NCBI GenBank assembly: GCA_024276115.1
Contig: JAJRXV010000253.1
Span: forward strand, 1 to 39,805
Length of the DNA stretch: 39,805 nt
Source: Deltaproteobacteria bacterium
GTDB lineage: Bacteria; Desulfobacterota; JAJRXV01
Direction of reading: 5' to 3'
This document shows, in pieces, positions 1 through 11,554 of the stretch; the stretch's first letter is position 1, and every line of letters starts with the position of its first letter. The position numbers and the translations under genes were made by a program. The notes beneath the pieces are model-generated. The model saw only the letters and a program-made list of their open reading frames with translations. It was not told the DNA's origin and searched no databases.

Positions 1-76
1 CTTCTTATATTTCTCCGCTCAGCCATTGACGCTCCCCACCAGATAGTTTTCATTTTACTATTTCGCTTTTAGTTAA

Positions 77-379
77 TTATACCGAATAACTTAAAAACCG
101 CAAATTTTTTTTGTTCTGTTTTTTTGTGGTGTGTAGTGTAAGCCCCCTCCCTGAGGATGGGAGGGGGAATCCGATAAACGTCGCTGTTTTTTCTTCGGTT
201 ATTTTCATCCCTATACTGTAGTAATGATCATCCCCTATACTAAGAGCTTCCAAAATTGATATTTTTCCACCATTATTCTTACCGCAGATGACATTTATCT
301 GACCTAAATCACTTAATATAACAGGTGCGTTATTGTCGATTCCTTTATGTTTTTTTGCTTTTAAGGGCATGTTGCCCAA
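77..379 (-). pseudogene. Degenerate/truncated AAA ATPase N-terminal fragment
   Basis: 100 aa ORF with VILSDLGQINVICGKNNGGKISILEAL, resembling the N-terminus of AAA/OLD-like ATPases (GKNNSGKTSILEAL), but Walker A reads GKI instead of GK[ST]; the ORF then runs into a palindromic repeat (PLPSSGRG) and stops. Confidence 0.5.
143..167. repeat. Perfect 9-bp-arm palindrome CCCCCTCCC-tgaggat-GGGAGGGGG
   Basis: Read directly; lies inside the ATPase fragment. Confidence 0.7.
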
Positions 380-490
380 TCCACCCTCTCGAGCATCGCG
401 ATGCTGGTCGCCCCCCCCCTTTTTTTTACAGGTACTTACAGCGACAGCTTTTTTGAAAATAGGGAGAATTCTCTATTTGGCAACAGTCCC
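363..490. repeat. Dispersed repeat copy 1 (partner at 36764-36897)
   Basis: Shared blocks in the same order: aaggg[c/t]atgttgcccaa, gctggtcgc-cccccttttt-aca, ttttttt, ctatttggc-aca-gt/ctccc. Confidence 0.55.
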
Positions 491-561
491 AAGAAGTATT
501 GTTAATAGATTGCCACGCGCCTCTTGAAGCTCAACTTGAAGCTGCCAAAGAATAATAGTAA

Positions 562-1659
562 TTAGAATAGGAATTTACGCATACTGATGCTCAACATGAA
601 GCCAAACGCCAAGAAGGTGATCAGGAGTGATGACCCTCCGTAGCTGAAGAGCGGCAATGTAATACCAACAACAGGCATGACACCGATGACCATACCTATA
701 TTGATGACTATCTGCCAGAAGAGCATCGCTGTGATACCGACCGCGACGATGGCGCCGAATTTTTCTTTGGAGTGGCTCGATATTTTTATCCCCCACAAAA
801 GAAGCGAGAGGAACAGGAGTAAGATTATGAAGCAACCAAAAAATCCCCACTCTTCGGCGAGGACTGAGAATATGAAATCTGTGTGGTGTTCAGGTAGAAA
901 CCTCAGCTGGCTTTGAGTGCCCTGCATGAACCCTTTACCGAAGAACGCGCCGCTCCCAACCGCAATTTTTGATTGGTTGATGTGATATCCGGCACCAGAC
1001 GGGTCGCTCCCGGGTGAGAAGAGCGTCAGTATCCGTTGTCGTTGATAAGAGTGAAGCGCCATCCAAGCAAATGGTGTTGTTATGAGCCCTGATATGACGA
1101 TCGCCAAAAAAGATTTGAGGCTTATTTTTACAAAAAGCATGATAGAAGCCGCGATAATGACCAGCAAGAGCGCAGAGCCTAAGTCAGGTTCTTTGAGGAT
1201 CAACAGCACCGGCAACCCTACCATTAGTATCGGTACGATCAAGTCGCGCAGGCCGTACGAATCGACAACGCTGTCATTGTGGAAGTATTTCGCGAGCGCT
1301 AATATTATCGCGAGCTTCATAGGCTCAGAAGGCTGAACCCTGATACTGCCAAAAGCGAGCCATCTCTGCGAGCCACCGGCGGACTTACCGAATATGAGTA
1401 CAAGAATTAGTAGCAATATACCGAAAGCGTAGAGGAAATAAGCGTACTGCTCAAACTTTCTATAATCTACCATGAATATTATAGTCATCAAAAACGCACC
1501 GAGGCTAAGCCATTGCATCTGCTTTATGTATATCGCTTTCGACGCGCTCTCGATAGTGAATGACGCACTGTACAGGTTTGTAAGCCCGATCGATGCCAGA
1601 ATGACTATGAGAAAAAAATATACCCAGTCGAAATTTAAAATAAGTCGTCTGTCAAACAT
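562..1659 (-). CDS. rodA: Rod shape-determining protein RodA (SEDS family)
   Basis: 365 aa polytopic; motifs AGGSQRWLAFGSIRVQPSEPMKLA, FLPEHHTDFIFSVLAEEWGF, PLFSYGGSSLL; follows mrdA. Confidence 0.95.
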   Translation of the reverse strand: MFDRRLILNFDWVYFFLIVILASIGLTNLYSASFTIESASKAIYIKQMQWLSLGAFLMTIIFMVDYRKFEQYAYFLYAFGILLLILVLIFGKSAGGSQRWLAFGSIRVQPSEPMKLAIILALAKYFHNDSVVDSYGLRDLIVPILMVGLPVLLILKEPDLGSALLLVIIAASIMLFVKISLKSFLAIVISGLITTPFAWMALHSYQRQRILTLFSPGSDPSGAGYHINQSKIAVGSGAFFGKGFMQGTQSQLRFLPEHHTDFIFSVLAEEWGFFGCFIILLLFLSLLLWGIKISSHSKEKFGAIVAVGITAMLFWQIVINIGMVIGVMPVVGITLPLFSYGGSSLLITFLAFGFMLSISMRKFLF

Positions 1660-3487
1660 GGTCGTCGTCTCCCGCTATCTCTTTAAAATAATAATCGATG
1701 ATCTTTTTCGCTATCGGCGCCGCCGCGCTTCCGCCGTGTCCGCCATGCTCCACTATGACAGCGATAGCGATTTGCGGCTTTTCGGCAGGCGCGTAGCTGA
1801 CATACCAAGCGTGGTCTTCGAACTCATACCTTGTTTGACCATTTTCTAGTTTCGCTCTTAGTTTGTTCGCGATAACCTGAACTGTTCCGGTTTTACCCGC
1901 CGCGGTGACAACCGTTGGTTTTGACGCGAGCGCGGTTCCCTTAGCTTTGTTGACAACATTAAACATACCCTCTTTGATTATCGCCAGAGTGGCTTTAGAA
2001 ATATCCAGTTTTTTACCTTTTTTCGGCTGGAGACCTTCCACAGTGGTACCATCTGCCTTCACAATACGTTTTAGCAGGCGCGGCACCGGCACATACTCAC
2101 CATTGGCGATAGTCGCGGTAAATACCGCCGCCTGTAGAGGAGTCACCAGCACATAGCTCTGACCGATCGATACAGAAACAGTTTCGCCATCGTACCACTT
2201 CTCATTTTTGACTTTTCTCTTCCACTTTTTAGTTGGGATGATCCCGATTTTCTCATACTCAAGATCAATACCGGTCGCCTCACCAAGCCCAAACTTGTGT
2301 GCGTATTCAGCGATCTTATCCACCCCTAATATTGACCCGAGGTTATAAAAGTAAACATCGCATGATTGAGCTATCGCTTCAGTAAGGTTGACCTTTCCGT
2401 GTCCCCACCGTTTCCAGCACTTGTAGCGCATATCTCCGAGTCTGTATGTGCCGCTACACTTGAATATGCTGTTTTTCGCTATAACACCCTCTTCGAGCGC
2501 GGCGGCGGCGACGACCATCTTGAATACAGAGCCGGGTGAATATTGCCCCCTGATCACTTTGTTTTGTAGTGGATTGAGCGGGTTATCCGCGAGGGCTCTC
2601 CAGTTTTTTGATGATATACCCTTGACAAAAAGCGCCGGGTTGAAGTTCGGCTTGCTGAGTTGTGCCAATATATCACCGTTTTTTACATCCATGACTACTA
2701 CCGCGCCAGCCTTACCTTTAAATGAGCGCTCCACAAACTCCTGCAACTTCGCGTCGAGCGTCAGGAAAAGAGTGTTTCCGGGCTCTGCCTTCTTCATGTT
2801 AAGAGTATTCAGCTCACGCCCGACAGCATTTACCTCCACCTGTTTGAGACCATCCTTACCCTTCAAAAATTTTTCGTATGTCTTCTCTATCCCGAAAGTC
2901 CCTAGTAGATCACCGGAATTGTAACCTTTATACTTATCCATTTTTAGCTTCAGCTCGTTTATCTCGCTTAAATAGCCGATTATGTGAGACGCGAGCGTCT
3001 GGTATGGGTAGTATCGGATCGATTCAACGCTTATTTCTATTCCCGGCAGGTTAAGCCTGTGAGCTTCTATCTTAGCGACTTCTTCCCTGGATAGATTTTC
3101 GATTATTGTATGAGGTACAAAGTCAGGAGTACGCCTTTTCTCCAGACTCGTCATTATTTTTTCTTTATCTATATTTATCACTGTGGCGAGTGTATCGAGA
3201 AGCTTTGCGAGGTCCGAGACGTTTTCAGGTACTACCGCAAGGTTGAAGTATGGGTGGTTATCTATCAATATCTCACCGTTCCGGTCAAAGATAGTGCCTC
3301 TGCTAGCTTTGATCGTACGCAGGCGTATCCTGTTATTCTCTGACTGGTTCTTGTAGTAGTCCGCGCGTACTACCTGCATATACCATAGGCGTACAGTAAG
3401 TATGGCAAAGAAAAATATCATCGCTGTAGCGAATACGACGAACCTTTTTTTGTAGGCCTTATGGCTGAACCGGTTTGATACTGTCAA
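1652..3487 (-). CDS. mrdA: Penicillin-binding protein 2 (transpeptidase)
   Basis: SPGSVFKMVVAAAALE (SxxK), SCD, KTGT motifs; N-terminal TM; 8-bp overlap with rodA. Confidence 0.95.
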   Translation of the reverse strand: MTVSNRFSHKAYKKRFVVFATAMIFFFAILTVRLWYMQVVRADYYKNQSENNRIRLRTIKASRGTIFDRNGEILIDNHPYFNLAVVPENVSDLAKLLDTLATVINIDKEKIMTSLEKRRTPDFVPHTIIENLSREEVAKIEAHRLNLPGIEISVESIRYYPYQTLASHIIGYLSEINELKLKMDKYKGYNSGDLLGTFGIEKTYEKFLKGKDGLKQVEVNAVGRELNTLNMKKAEPGNTLFLTLDAKLQEFVERSFKGKAGAVVVMDVKNGDILAQLSKPNFNPALFVKGISSKNWRALADNPLNPLQNKVIRGQYSPGSVFKMVVAAAALEEGVIAKNSIFKCSGTYRLGDMRYKCWKRWGHGKVNLTEAIAQSCDVYFYNLGSILGVDKIAEYAHKFGLGEATGIDLEYEKIGIIPTKKWKRKVKNEKWYDGETVSVSIGQSYVLVTPLQAAVFTATIANGEYVPVPRLLKRIVKADGTTVEGLQPKKGKKLDISKATLAIIKEGMFNVVNKAKGTALASKPTVVTAAGKTGTVQVIANKLRAKLENGQTRYEFEDHAWYVSYAPAEKPQIAIAVIVEHGGHGGSAAAPIAKKIIDYYFKEIAGDDDHV

Positions 3488-3991
3488 CTAATAGTTTCCT
3501 TTTATTTCTTCTCGTGAGATCAAGAACTTATGCTCGAGCTTCTCCAACAGTGGATAGAGCAACAAAGCTGTTCCGGCGTTTATGAATGATAAATATAGCG
3601 CGTGACCTAATATGCTGAAAAAGCCGGACGCGTAATTGAATCTGTAACCGAGGTAAATGGAGTCAGGAACGCTTATCATAAAAGTAGTGATAGTGAAGAA
3701 GAGAGCGTTTTTAGAGAAGAGGTTCATATTGAATAAACGTAGCGCAACGAATGTTATCGTTCTCAGCATGGCGTATAAGCCAACCGGGCAACCTGATAAT
3801 ATATCAAATATGTACCCGAGAGAAAACGCGATGAATATATCAGACGTTTTGTCAGATGTGATAGCGATGAAGACCACGAAGATCAAAAAGAGGTCGGGCT
3901 TTGCCTTGATAGCGGGGAAGTAATACGCCAGCATCATTGATACGGTCATGGTGGCTATCGCAAAAAATATTAATGTTAATTTGTGTTTCAT
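3488..3991 (-). CDS. mreD: Rod shape-determining protein MreD
   Basis: 167 aa polytopic protein between mreC and mrdA; MreD-like hydrophobic pattern. Confidence 0.85.
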   Translation of the reverse strand: MKHKLTLIFFAIATMTVSMMLAYYFPAIKAKPDLFLIFVVFIAITSDKTSDIFIAFSLGYIFDILSGCPVGLYAMLRTITFVALRLFNMNLFSKNALFFTITTFMISVPDSIYLGYRFNYASGFFSILGHALYLSFINAGTALLLYPLLEKLEHKFLISREEIKGNY

Positions 3992-4851
3992 AGCTCTTTA
4001 TTTTCAGTTATTTGCTGGATCTCTTCTAACAGCTCTTTCTCTCTTATGATTATAAGGACTTCTTCTAGTTTGTCAAAGTCCACGAACGGTTTTAGCGTAA
4101 CCTTTTGAAACAGATCGTACCGGTTTTTCGTCACATCTTGTATCTGCCCGACCAGAAGACCTTTCGGGTATATGCCGTCGAGCCCCGAAGAAATTATTAT
4201 ATCATCGACTTTTACGTCCTCTTTGCTTAATACATAATCGACTTTGCATAGGTTGTCTTTAGATCCCTTGACGATCCCCTGCGCACGGCTTCGCTGGTCG
4301 ATAATATCAACTGAGCTGTTCTTGTCTACCATCAAGAGTATCTGAGAATAGTTGTTTGAAGTGTATATTGTGTGACCGACTATACCGTTTTCGGTGATAA
4401 CCGCGAGACCTGGGAAAATTCCGTCATTTTCCCCCTTGTCGATGATTATTGTGTTAAGCCAGTTTGAGGGGCCTCTCGATACGACTTCAGCGGAAACAAC
4501 TTTGTTTTTTAGAGTTTTCTTAAAGTCAAGAAGCCCACGCAAGCGATCATTCGCGATCTCAAGCTCCTTTAGCTCTTCGATCCTAGCGTTCAGCTTGTTG
4601 ACATCCTTCTTTAGTTTGATGTTTTTATTTTTCGCGTTTACCAAAAAAATATACGAATCTATAGTGTTGTAAAATGACGACGTAATATTGCCGGTCAGGT
4701 TCTGCACCGGCATTGTTATATCGACAATCAACCTTTGAAATCCGTTCAGGTCATTTCTTGACTTAATATTCGCTGAGTAGATGTTTAAAGAAATAAAAAA
4801 CAGAGCTATGGAAATTATGGCAAGCCTGTGCTGTCTAATGAAATTAAGCAT
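3988..4851 (-). CDS. mreC: Rod shape-determining protein MreC
   Basis: N-terminal TM, coiled coil, then VVSRGPSNWLNTIIIDKGENDGIFPGLAVITENGIVG typical of MreC. Confidence 0.93.
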   Translation of the reverse strand: MLNFIRQHRLAIISIALFFISLNIYSANIKSRNDLNGFQRLIVDITMPVQNLTGNITSSFYNTIDSYIFLVNAKNKNIKLKKDVNKLNARIEELKELEIANDRLRGLLDFKKTLKNKVVSAEVVSRGPSNWLNTIIIDKGENDGIFPGLAVITENGIVGHTIYTSNNYSQILLMVDKNSSVDIIDQRSRAQGIVKGSKDNLCKVDYVLSKEDVKVDDIIISSGLDGIYPKGLLVGQIQDVTKNRYDLFQKVTLKPFVDFDKLEEVLIIIREKELLEEIQQITENKEL

Positions 4852-4881
4852 ATTTTAAGCTCTTACACGTAAGTTATGGAA

Positions 4882-5943
<1,062 letters not shown>

Positions 5944-6133
5944 TCAATAAGGTCGGTCAACCTGGGTGAAAATCGCATGATCAAAATTCATGTCAATATA
6001 TCAAAGAGATTTGAATATATCAAGAAAAATATTAAAAAAATGTTGCTTTTTTTTACTGATTACCTTAGTATGACGCTCTCTGAAAAAGAAAAAAAGTTAT
6101 ATAAAATATAAAAGGTAAGGAGAAAATAATTAA

Positions 6134-8101
6134 ATGTTGGATCTTCTAAGTAAACATGTGCAAAACATCATAATCAAAGTAGTTTTGGGATTAATCACCC
6201 TTGTATTCGTTTTTTGGGGTTTCGGTGGGTACAACCAGCGATCGAGCGTGCTGGTCGCGACTGTTAATGGAGTTGATATAACTCTTGCCGAGCATGATAA
6301 GACAGCGAGAATCATGTTGCGGAACTTCACGAGGCAGTTAGAGCGCCTTGGAATAGACAGCGCCACAAAAGACGCAATGCTGGTAAAGTATAATTTTAGG
6401 AAAAAAGCGCTAAATGAGCTAGTAAAAGATATACTGATCAAGCAGGCGGCAAAAAAACTGAATGTCTCTGTCAATGACCAGGAAGTCGCGAACGCGATCC
6501 AGACATTCCCTGAATTTCAGCAGAGTGGCGCTTTCAACCTGAGTCAGTATTTAGAGGTATTAAAGAATAGCGGAATCTCAGCCACTGAATTTGAGGAAGG
6601 CAGGCGCGACATTCTGATCAAGAAAAAAATACAAGATATCGTTTCTGACTCTGTGCAGACAAGCGAAGCTGAAGTACTAAATGAGTATAAAAGGCAGAAC
6701 GAGAAAGTTTCTGTTAATTTTCTAAAGTTCAACCCGGTTGACTACGAGTCGAAAGTAAAAGTCACTGAGAATGAGTTAAAAACTTACTTTGACAACAATA
6801 ACAAATACTTTGAAATTCCTGAAAAGAAGAAAGTTGAGATTCTCGCTTTTGACAATCAGGATTACGCCGAGCAGGAAAAAGCGAATGTGACAGACGCTGA
6901 GATAACGGCCTACTATGACGCGAACAGTGAAGATTACATCCAGAAAGAGCAGGTGGATTTAAGCCACATACTCTTCAGCCATACTGTTGGTGATGATCCG
7001 CAGCAAGCTGAAGATGTGAAAAAGAAAGCTGAAGGCGTAATTGCCAAGCTTGAAAAAGGTGACGATTTCGCAAAGCTCGCGAAGGAGTATTCGCAGGACA
7101 AAAAGACAAAAGATAACGGCGGTAATATTGGGGTCGTGACAGTCGGCACTGGCATACTTGCTGAGCCAAGCGTCAAAAGTGTTGTTGCCGGCATGAAGCC
7201 CGGGGATAACTATAACCTGGTTGAATCCACACAAGGCTATCACATTATAAAAGTGAATGGAAAATTCGCGGAGAAAGTCAAAGAGCTTGAGACAGTAAAA
7301 GAAAATGTGATCTTAATGGTCGCTCTTGAAAAGGGAAAAGAAAGCATCAGCAAAGCCTCTAAAAAAGCGCGCGGAGATATCTTTAAGGATGAGAATATGT
7401 CGCTGTCTGATTACGCCGCTAAAAACGGTCTGGCGGTTATCACTCCACCACCACTCGCTTTTGGTGATGAGATTCCCGGTATAGGTGAGAGCAACAAACT
7501 GCACCAGGAGATACTTGAGCTACCGGCTGGTGGTGTCAGTTTCCCTATCGATATCAGCAGAGGCAGATATATCGTCAAGGTGATCGAAGTGATTCCGGCG
7601 AACATCCCAGAGTTCGACAAGGTGAAGGCCGAGGTTGCTATAAACTATAAAAAATCTAAAAGCGCTGAGCTGGCTGAAGCCGCCGCGAATAAAGCGCTGA
7701 AAGAAGTGCAGGGCGGCGCGAAGCTCGTGGATGTAGCTAAAAAGCTCAAGCTCAAGATACAACCTACTAAAGGTAAAAAAGACGCGAAAGAGGGAAAAGC
7801 GCCTAAATCATTTACACGTATTAACCCTACGATACCCGGGATAGGTGTTTCAGAAGAAATTGCCGGTGCGGCTTTTGGACTCAGCACAGAGAATCCATAC
7901 CCAAATAAGGTCTACAACATCAATAACTACTTTTACCTCATAAAATTTTCCGGTAAAGAAGAGATTGACATGAACGACTACAAAAAGGAAAAAGCAGTCA
8001 TTGCTAAAAATCTGAGAAATGATAAAGCTTCCGAAGTATTCGCGGCTTACATAGAAGATCTGATCGAAAAAGCTGATATTCAGCAGATGATAGAAATGTA
8101 A
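6134..8101 (+). CDS. PpiD/SurA-like periplasmic peptidyl-prolyl isomerase, membrane-anchored
   Basis: N-terminal TM (IIIKVVLGLITLVFVFWGFGG), SurA_N-like region, rotamase core DLSHILFSH...KKAEGVIAKLEKGDDFAKLAKEYSQDKKTKDNGGNIG. Confidence 0.88.
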   Translation: MLDLLSKHVQNIIIKVVLGLITLVFVFWGFGGYNQRSSVLVATVNGVDITLAEHDKTARIMLRNFTRQLERLGIDSATKDAMLVKYNFRKKALNELVKDILIKQAAKKLNVSVNDQEVANAIQTFPEFQQSGAFNLSQYLEVLKNSGISATEFEEGRRDILIKKKIQDIVSDSVQTSEAEVLNEYKRQNEKVSVNFLKFNPVDYESKVKVTENELKTYFDNNNKYFEIPEKKKVEILAFDNQDYAEQEKANVTDAEITAYYDANSEDYIQKEQVDLSHILFSHTVGDDPQQAEDVKKKAEGVIAKLEKGDDFAKLAKEYSQDKKTKDNGGNIGVVTVGTGILAEPSVKSVVAGMKPGDNYNLVESTQGYHIIKVNGKFAEKVKELETVKENVILMVALEKGKESISKASKKARGDIFKDENMSLSDYAAKNGLAVITPPPLAFGDEIPGIGESNKLHQEILELPAGGVSFPIDISRGRYIVKVIEVIPANIPEFDKVKAEVAINYKKSKSAELAEAAANKALKEVQGGAKLVDVAKKLKLKIQPTKGKKDAKEGKAPKSFTRINPTIPGIGVSEEIAGAAFGLSTENPYPNKVYNINNYFYLIKFSGKEEIDMNDYKKEKAVIAKNLRNDKASEVFAAYIEDLIEKADIQQMIEM

Positions 8102-8121
8102 CAAAACATGTGATTACTGAA

Positions 8122-8152
8122 AAAGGGCGGCTGATTGGCCGCCCTTTTTTTT
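8122..8152 (+). terminator. Rho-independent terminator after the ppiD-like gene
   Basis: GGGCGGC-tgattg-GCCGCCC followed by TTTTTTTT. Confidence 0.85.
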
Positions 8153-8213
8153 ATAATTAAAAAGATAGGAATTATGTCATTGTCATTAACCATCGTCATC
8201 CCCGAGTGCGCCA

Positions 8214-8270
8214 CCACCGTCATCCCCGAGTGCTTCTATCGGGGATCTAGGCTCTAAACATCCCATTAAA
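8214..8270. repeat. Interspersed repeat (CGTCATCCCCGAGTGC...TCGGGGATCTAGGCTCTAAACATCCCATTAA)
   Basis: CGTCATCCCCGAGTGC occurs twice locally; reverse-complement partner at 21650-21692. Confidence 0.6.
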
Positions 8271-8318
8271 ATAATGTTTTTTGTTGCGTTACGGCTATCG
8301 CCTAACAGCAACCTACAA

Positions 8319-8987
8319 CTAACTGCTAAAATCCTCAGTCATGTGTCGGACTATTTCTCCCTCTACCATATATATTACATCTTCAGCTATGTTAGTGGCA
8401 AGGTCAGCTATCCGCTCAAGATGGCGTGAAACCCCGAGAATATGTATCAGCGAATCGATATTCTCAGGGTGGCTGCGAATACCGTCTTTTACCTGAACAT
8501 ACATCTGACGGTTCATGTCATCTACTTCGTCATCCGCGGCGCACACCTCACGAGCCTGCTCGGTATCCATGTTCACCAAAGAGTCGAGGCTGTTTCTCAG
8601 CATAGCTTGAGCTTTTTCAGCCATCCCCGGAAAGTCAAAAAGCACATCAAGCTTATGTTGACCGGCAAGAAAGAGACCACGCTCAGCAATATTGACGGCA
8701 AGATCACCGATACGCTCTAGGTCATTGTTTATCTTTAATATAGCGACAATAAAACGAAGGTCAATCGCGACCGGCTGGTAGAGCGCCAGTATTTTCAGGC
8801 ATTCTTCTTCGACATAGACTTCCATCTGGTCGATATCCTCATCTTTTTCAATCACTACAGCCGCGAGTATTTTATCTCTTTTTGTTATAGCGAACACAGC
8901 GTCTCGCAAGGATTCCTCCACAAGTATGCTGATTGACAGTAGGTTTTTTTTTAATTTTTCTATCTCGTTTCTCAAGTGTGTCGTCAT
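8319..8987 (-). CDS. phoU: Phosphate transport system regulatory protein PhoU
   Basis: Two PhoU repeats; LALYQPVAIDLRFIVAILKINNDLERIGDLAVNIAER; last gene of the pst cluster. Confidence 0.95.
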   Translation of the reverse strand: MTTHLRNEIEKLKKNLLSISILVEESLRDAVFAITKRDKILAAVVIEKDEDIDQMEVYVEEECLKILALYQPVAIDLRFIVAILKINNDLERIGDLAVNIAERGLFLAGQHKLDVLFDFPGMAEKAQAMLRNSLDSLVNMDTEQAREVCAADDEVDDMNRQMYVQVKDGIRSHPENIDSLIHILGVSRHLERIADLATNIAEDVIYMVEGEIVRHMTEDFSS

Positions 8988-9047
8988 TTAACTTCTCCAG
9001 TATTCTACAATAATTTGTTGCTTCTGCGGTCTCTTTTTTGTTATAGA

Positions 9048-9833
9048 TCAACCAAAACGACCGGTAACGTAATCCTCAGTATGTTTCTTTTGCGGCTTGG
9101 TGAAGAGCTTCTCAGTCTCCCCGAACTCGACCAGCTTTCCCTCGTAGAAGAATGCCGTAAAACCCGATACTCTTGCCGCCTGTTGCATGTTGTGCGTGAC
9201 AATGATAATCGTATAATCTGCTCTCAGTTCCTCGATCAACTCTTCTATTTTTACCGTAGCTTGTGGGTCGAGCGCGGACGCAGGCTCATCCATCAAGAGT
9301 ATCTCGGGGTCTACCGCCAGCGCTCTCGCTATACATAGCCGTTGTTGCTGACCGCCCGAGAGCTTGAGAGCGCTCTTATGCAGGCGGTCTTTCACTTCAT
9401 TCCAGAGGCCGGAGCGGTCAAGGCTTTTTTCTACTATTTCGCTTAGTTCTGATTGCTTTTTTGTCCCGTGGATCCGTGGACCGTAAGCGATATTATCAAA
9501 AATAGATTTCGGGAACGGGTTAGACTTTTGGAAGACCATACCGACCTTTTTTCTGAGCGCGACCACATCGGTAGAGGGCGCGTAAATATCCTTATCATCG
9601 ATGCGGATCTTGCCATCATATTTTGTCCCCGGGATAGTATCGTTCATCCTGTTAAGTGTACGTAAAAATGTAGATTTTCCGCACCCTGAGGGACCGATAA
9701 GCGCAGTGACCTGCTTGGCGGGAACGTCGATAGAAATATCAAACAGCGCCTGCACGGCACTGTAATAAAAGTCAAGGTTAGTCACACTGATCTTAGTTTT
9801 TGCTTTGTTGTTTTCAGTAGTCATTTTTACCAT
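9048..9833 (-). CDS. pstB: Phosphate ABC transporter ATP-binding protein PstB
   Basis: Walker [10 protein letters not shown], signature [31 protein letters not shown]. Confidence 0.97.
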   Translation of the reverse strand: MVKMTTENNKAKTKISVTNLDFYYSAVQALFDISIDVPAKQVTALIGPSGCGKSTFLRTLNRMNDTIPGTKYDGKIRIDDKDIYAPSTDVVALRKKVGMVFQKSNPFPKSIFDNIAYGPRIHGTKKQSELSEIVEKSLDRSGLWNEVKDRLHKSALKLSGGQQQRLCIARALAVDPEILLMDEPASALDPQATVKIEELIEELRADYTIIIVTHNMQQAARVSGFTAFFYEGKLVEFGETEKLFTKPQKKHTEDYVTGRFG

Positions 9834-10678
9834 CTATACCTCTTTCTGAAATGGCCGCGAATCAATATCGCTACCAGGTTTATTCCAAGAACCATGAGCA
9901 GTAGCACAAGTGCCGTACCATACTGCATCGGCCTTACTTTTGTCACGTCAGGGTGCTGGGTCGCCAACACATAAAGGTGGTACGGCAGAACCATCACCTG
10001 ATCAAATACGGAATTAGGTAGTTTTGGGAGGAAGAACGCCGCCGCTGTAAGAAGTATCGGCGCGGTCTCTCCCGCCGCGCGCCCGATCCCTAATATCGAG
10101 CCGGTTATCATTCCGGGTATTGAATACGGGAGTACATTCTTATAGATTGTTTGCCATTTTGTGGCTCCGAGCGCGAGGCTACCTTCCCTCAATGATTGTG
10201 GTACGGTTCTAAGCGCCTCTTCACTAGATACGATGATCGTCGGCAAAATCAGACAGGCGAGCGTCATGCTTCCGGCTAGTATCGATGTGCCGAAGTTCAG
10301 AAATATTACGAAGAGCCCGAGCCCGAAGAGCCCGAAGACTATCGATGGGACACCGGCAAGGGTGATGATCGCAAGGCGGATTATGTTCGTCAGCCTGCCC
10401 GGAGAAGCATATTCTGAGAGGTAGACCGCACTCGACATACCAAGCGGTAACGCGATACATATCGTACCAGTCACCAAATATAGAGTGCCGATTATCGCTG
10501 GGAATATTCCACCTTCGGCGCCGCTCTTTTTTGGGGCGGCAGTCAAAAACTCAACGCTCAGCGTACCTATTCCATTCCAGACAATATCAATAATAATATA
10601 CGCGATAACCAGTATGACCAGATATGTCGTAAAACGCATCGCGGCATATACATATTTTTCAGAGGATTTATTTTTCAT
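9827..10678 (-). CDS. pstA: Phosphate ABC transporter permease PstA
   Basis: Permease with [25 protein letters not shown]; between pstC and pstB. Confidence 0.95.
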   Translation of the reverse strand: MKNKSSEKYVYAAMRFTTYLVILVIAYIIIDIVWNGIGTLSVEFLTAAPKKSGAEGGIFPAIIGTLYLVTGTICIALPLGMSSAVYLSEYASPGRLTNIIRLAIITLAGVPSIVFGLFGLGLFVIFLNFGTSILAGSMTLACLILPTIIVSSEEALRTVPQSLREGSLALGATKWQTIYKNVLPYSIPGMITGSILGIGRAAGETAPILLTAAAFFLPKLPNSVFDQVMVLPYHLYVLATQHPDVTKVRPMQYGTALVLLLMVLGINLVAILIRGHFRKRYRW

Positions 10679-11554
10679 TTAGATATCCCTGTATTTTTTT
10701 AACGCTCTTTGCGCGATAATGTTTATCGTAAAAGTCAACAGAAGCAGAACAATACCGACGCAAAATAGAGCCCTGTAATGAACGCTACCAAATGGAACTT
10801 CCCCCATTTCAGCGGCGATAGTGGCGGTCATAGTACGGACGGACTCAAGCGGTGACGCTGTTATCTGCGCGGCGTTACCGGTGACCATCATGACAGCCAT
10901 TGTCTCACCGACCACACGCCCCATCCCGAGCATCGAGGCGGCAATAATCCCCGGTAGCGCCGCCGGGGTGGTGACTTTCCAGATCGTCTCGAGCCTGCTA
11001 GCCCCTAAAGCGAGCGAGCCTTCTTTATACGACTTTGGTACGCTTCTTATCGCGTCTTCAGAGATCGACACAATCGTCGGTATCGCCATAAGCGCCAGCA
11101 AAAGCGCTCCAGTTAGGGCGTTTAGCCCTGTTTGAAGACCGAAGGCGGACTTGACCAGCGGCGCCAGCACTGTAAGCCCAAAGAAACCGATAACAACTGA
11201 AGGGATACCGGCAAGAAGCTCTATGAACGGTTTTAAAAATCTTCTCTCACCACTCGTCGCCACCTCAGATATGTATATCGCGCCGCATACCCCGATCGGT
11301 ACCGCGATCAACGTCGCGATAATAGTCACGAGGAGTGAGCCGGTGACGAGCGGTAGTATACCGAAAGATTCCTTCTGGAATGAGACCGGTACCCAGCGTG
11401 CGGTAAAGAGTTCTGACAGGCCGGGTTTGAAGATAAACGGCGCGGCCTCTTTAGCTAAGAAGAGGAAGATAAGCAACACAATAAAAATACTTGTCGAGGC
11501 CGCTAAGAGCATTATCAGTTTAATAGATTTTTCTTTTGTAACAATTTTTTTCAT
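10679..11554 (-). CDS. pstC: Phosphate ABC transporter permease PstC
   Basis: [38 protein letters not shown] and GIPSVVIGFFGL. Confidence 0.95.
   Translation of the reverse strand: MKKIVTKEKSIKLIMLLAASTSIFIVLLIFLFLAKEAAPFIFKPGLSELFTARWVPVSFQKESFGILPLVTGSLLVTIIATLIAVPIGVCGAIYISEVATSGERRFLKPFIELLAGIPSVVIGFFGLTVLAPLVKSAFGLQTGLNALTGALLLALMAIPTIVSISEDAIRSVPKSYKEGSLALGASRLETIWKVTTPAALPGIIAASMLGMGRVVGETMAVMMVTGNAAQITASPLESVRTMTATIAAEMGEVPFGSVHYRALFCVGIVLLLLTFTINIIAQRALKKYRDI

Noticed and set aside
2448-2924. 158 aa plus-strand ORF
   Set aside because: Shadow ORF opposite mrdA; no RBS or domain evidence.
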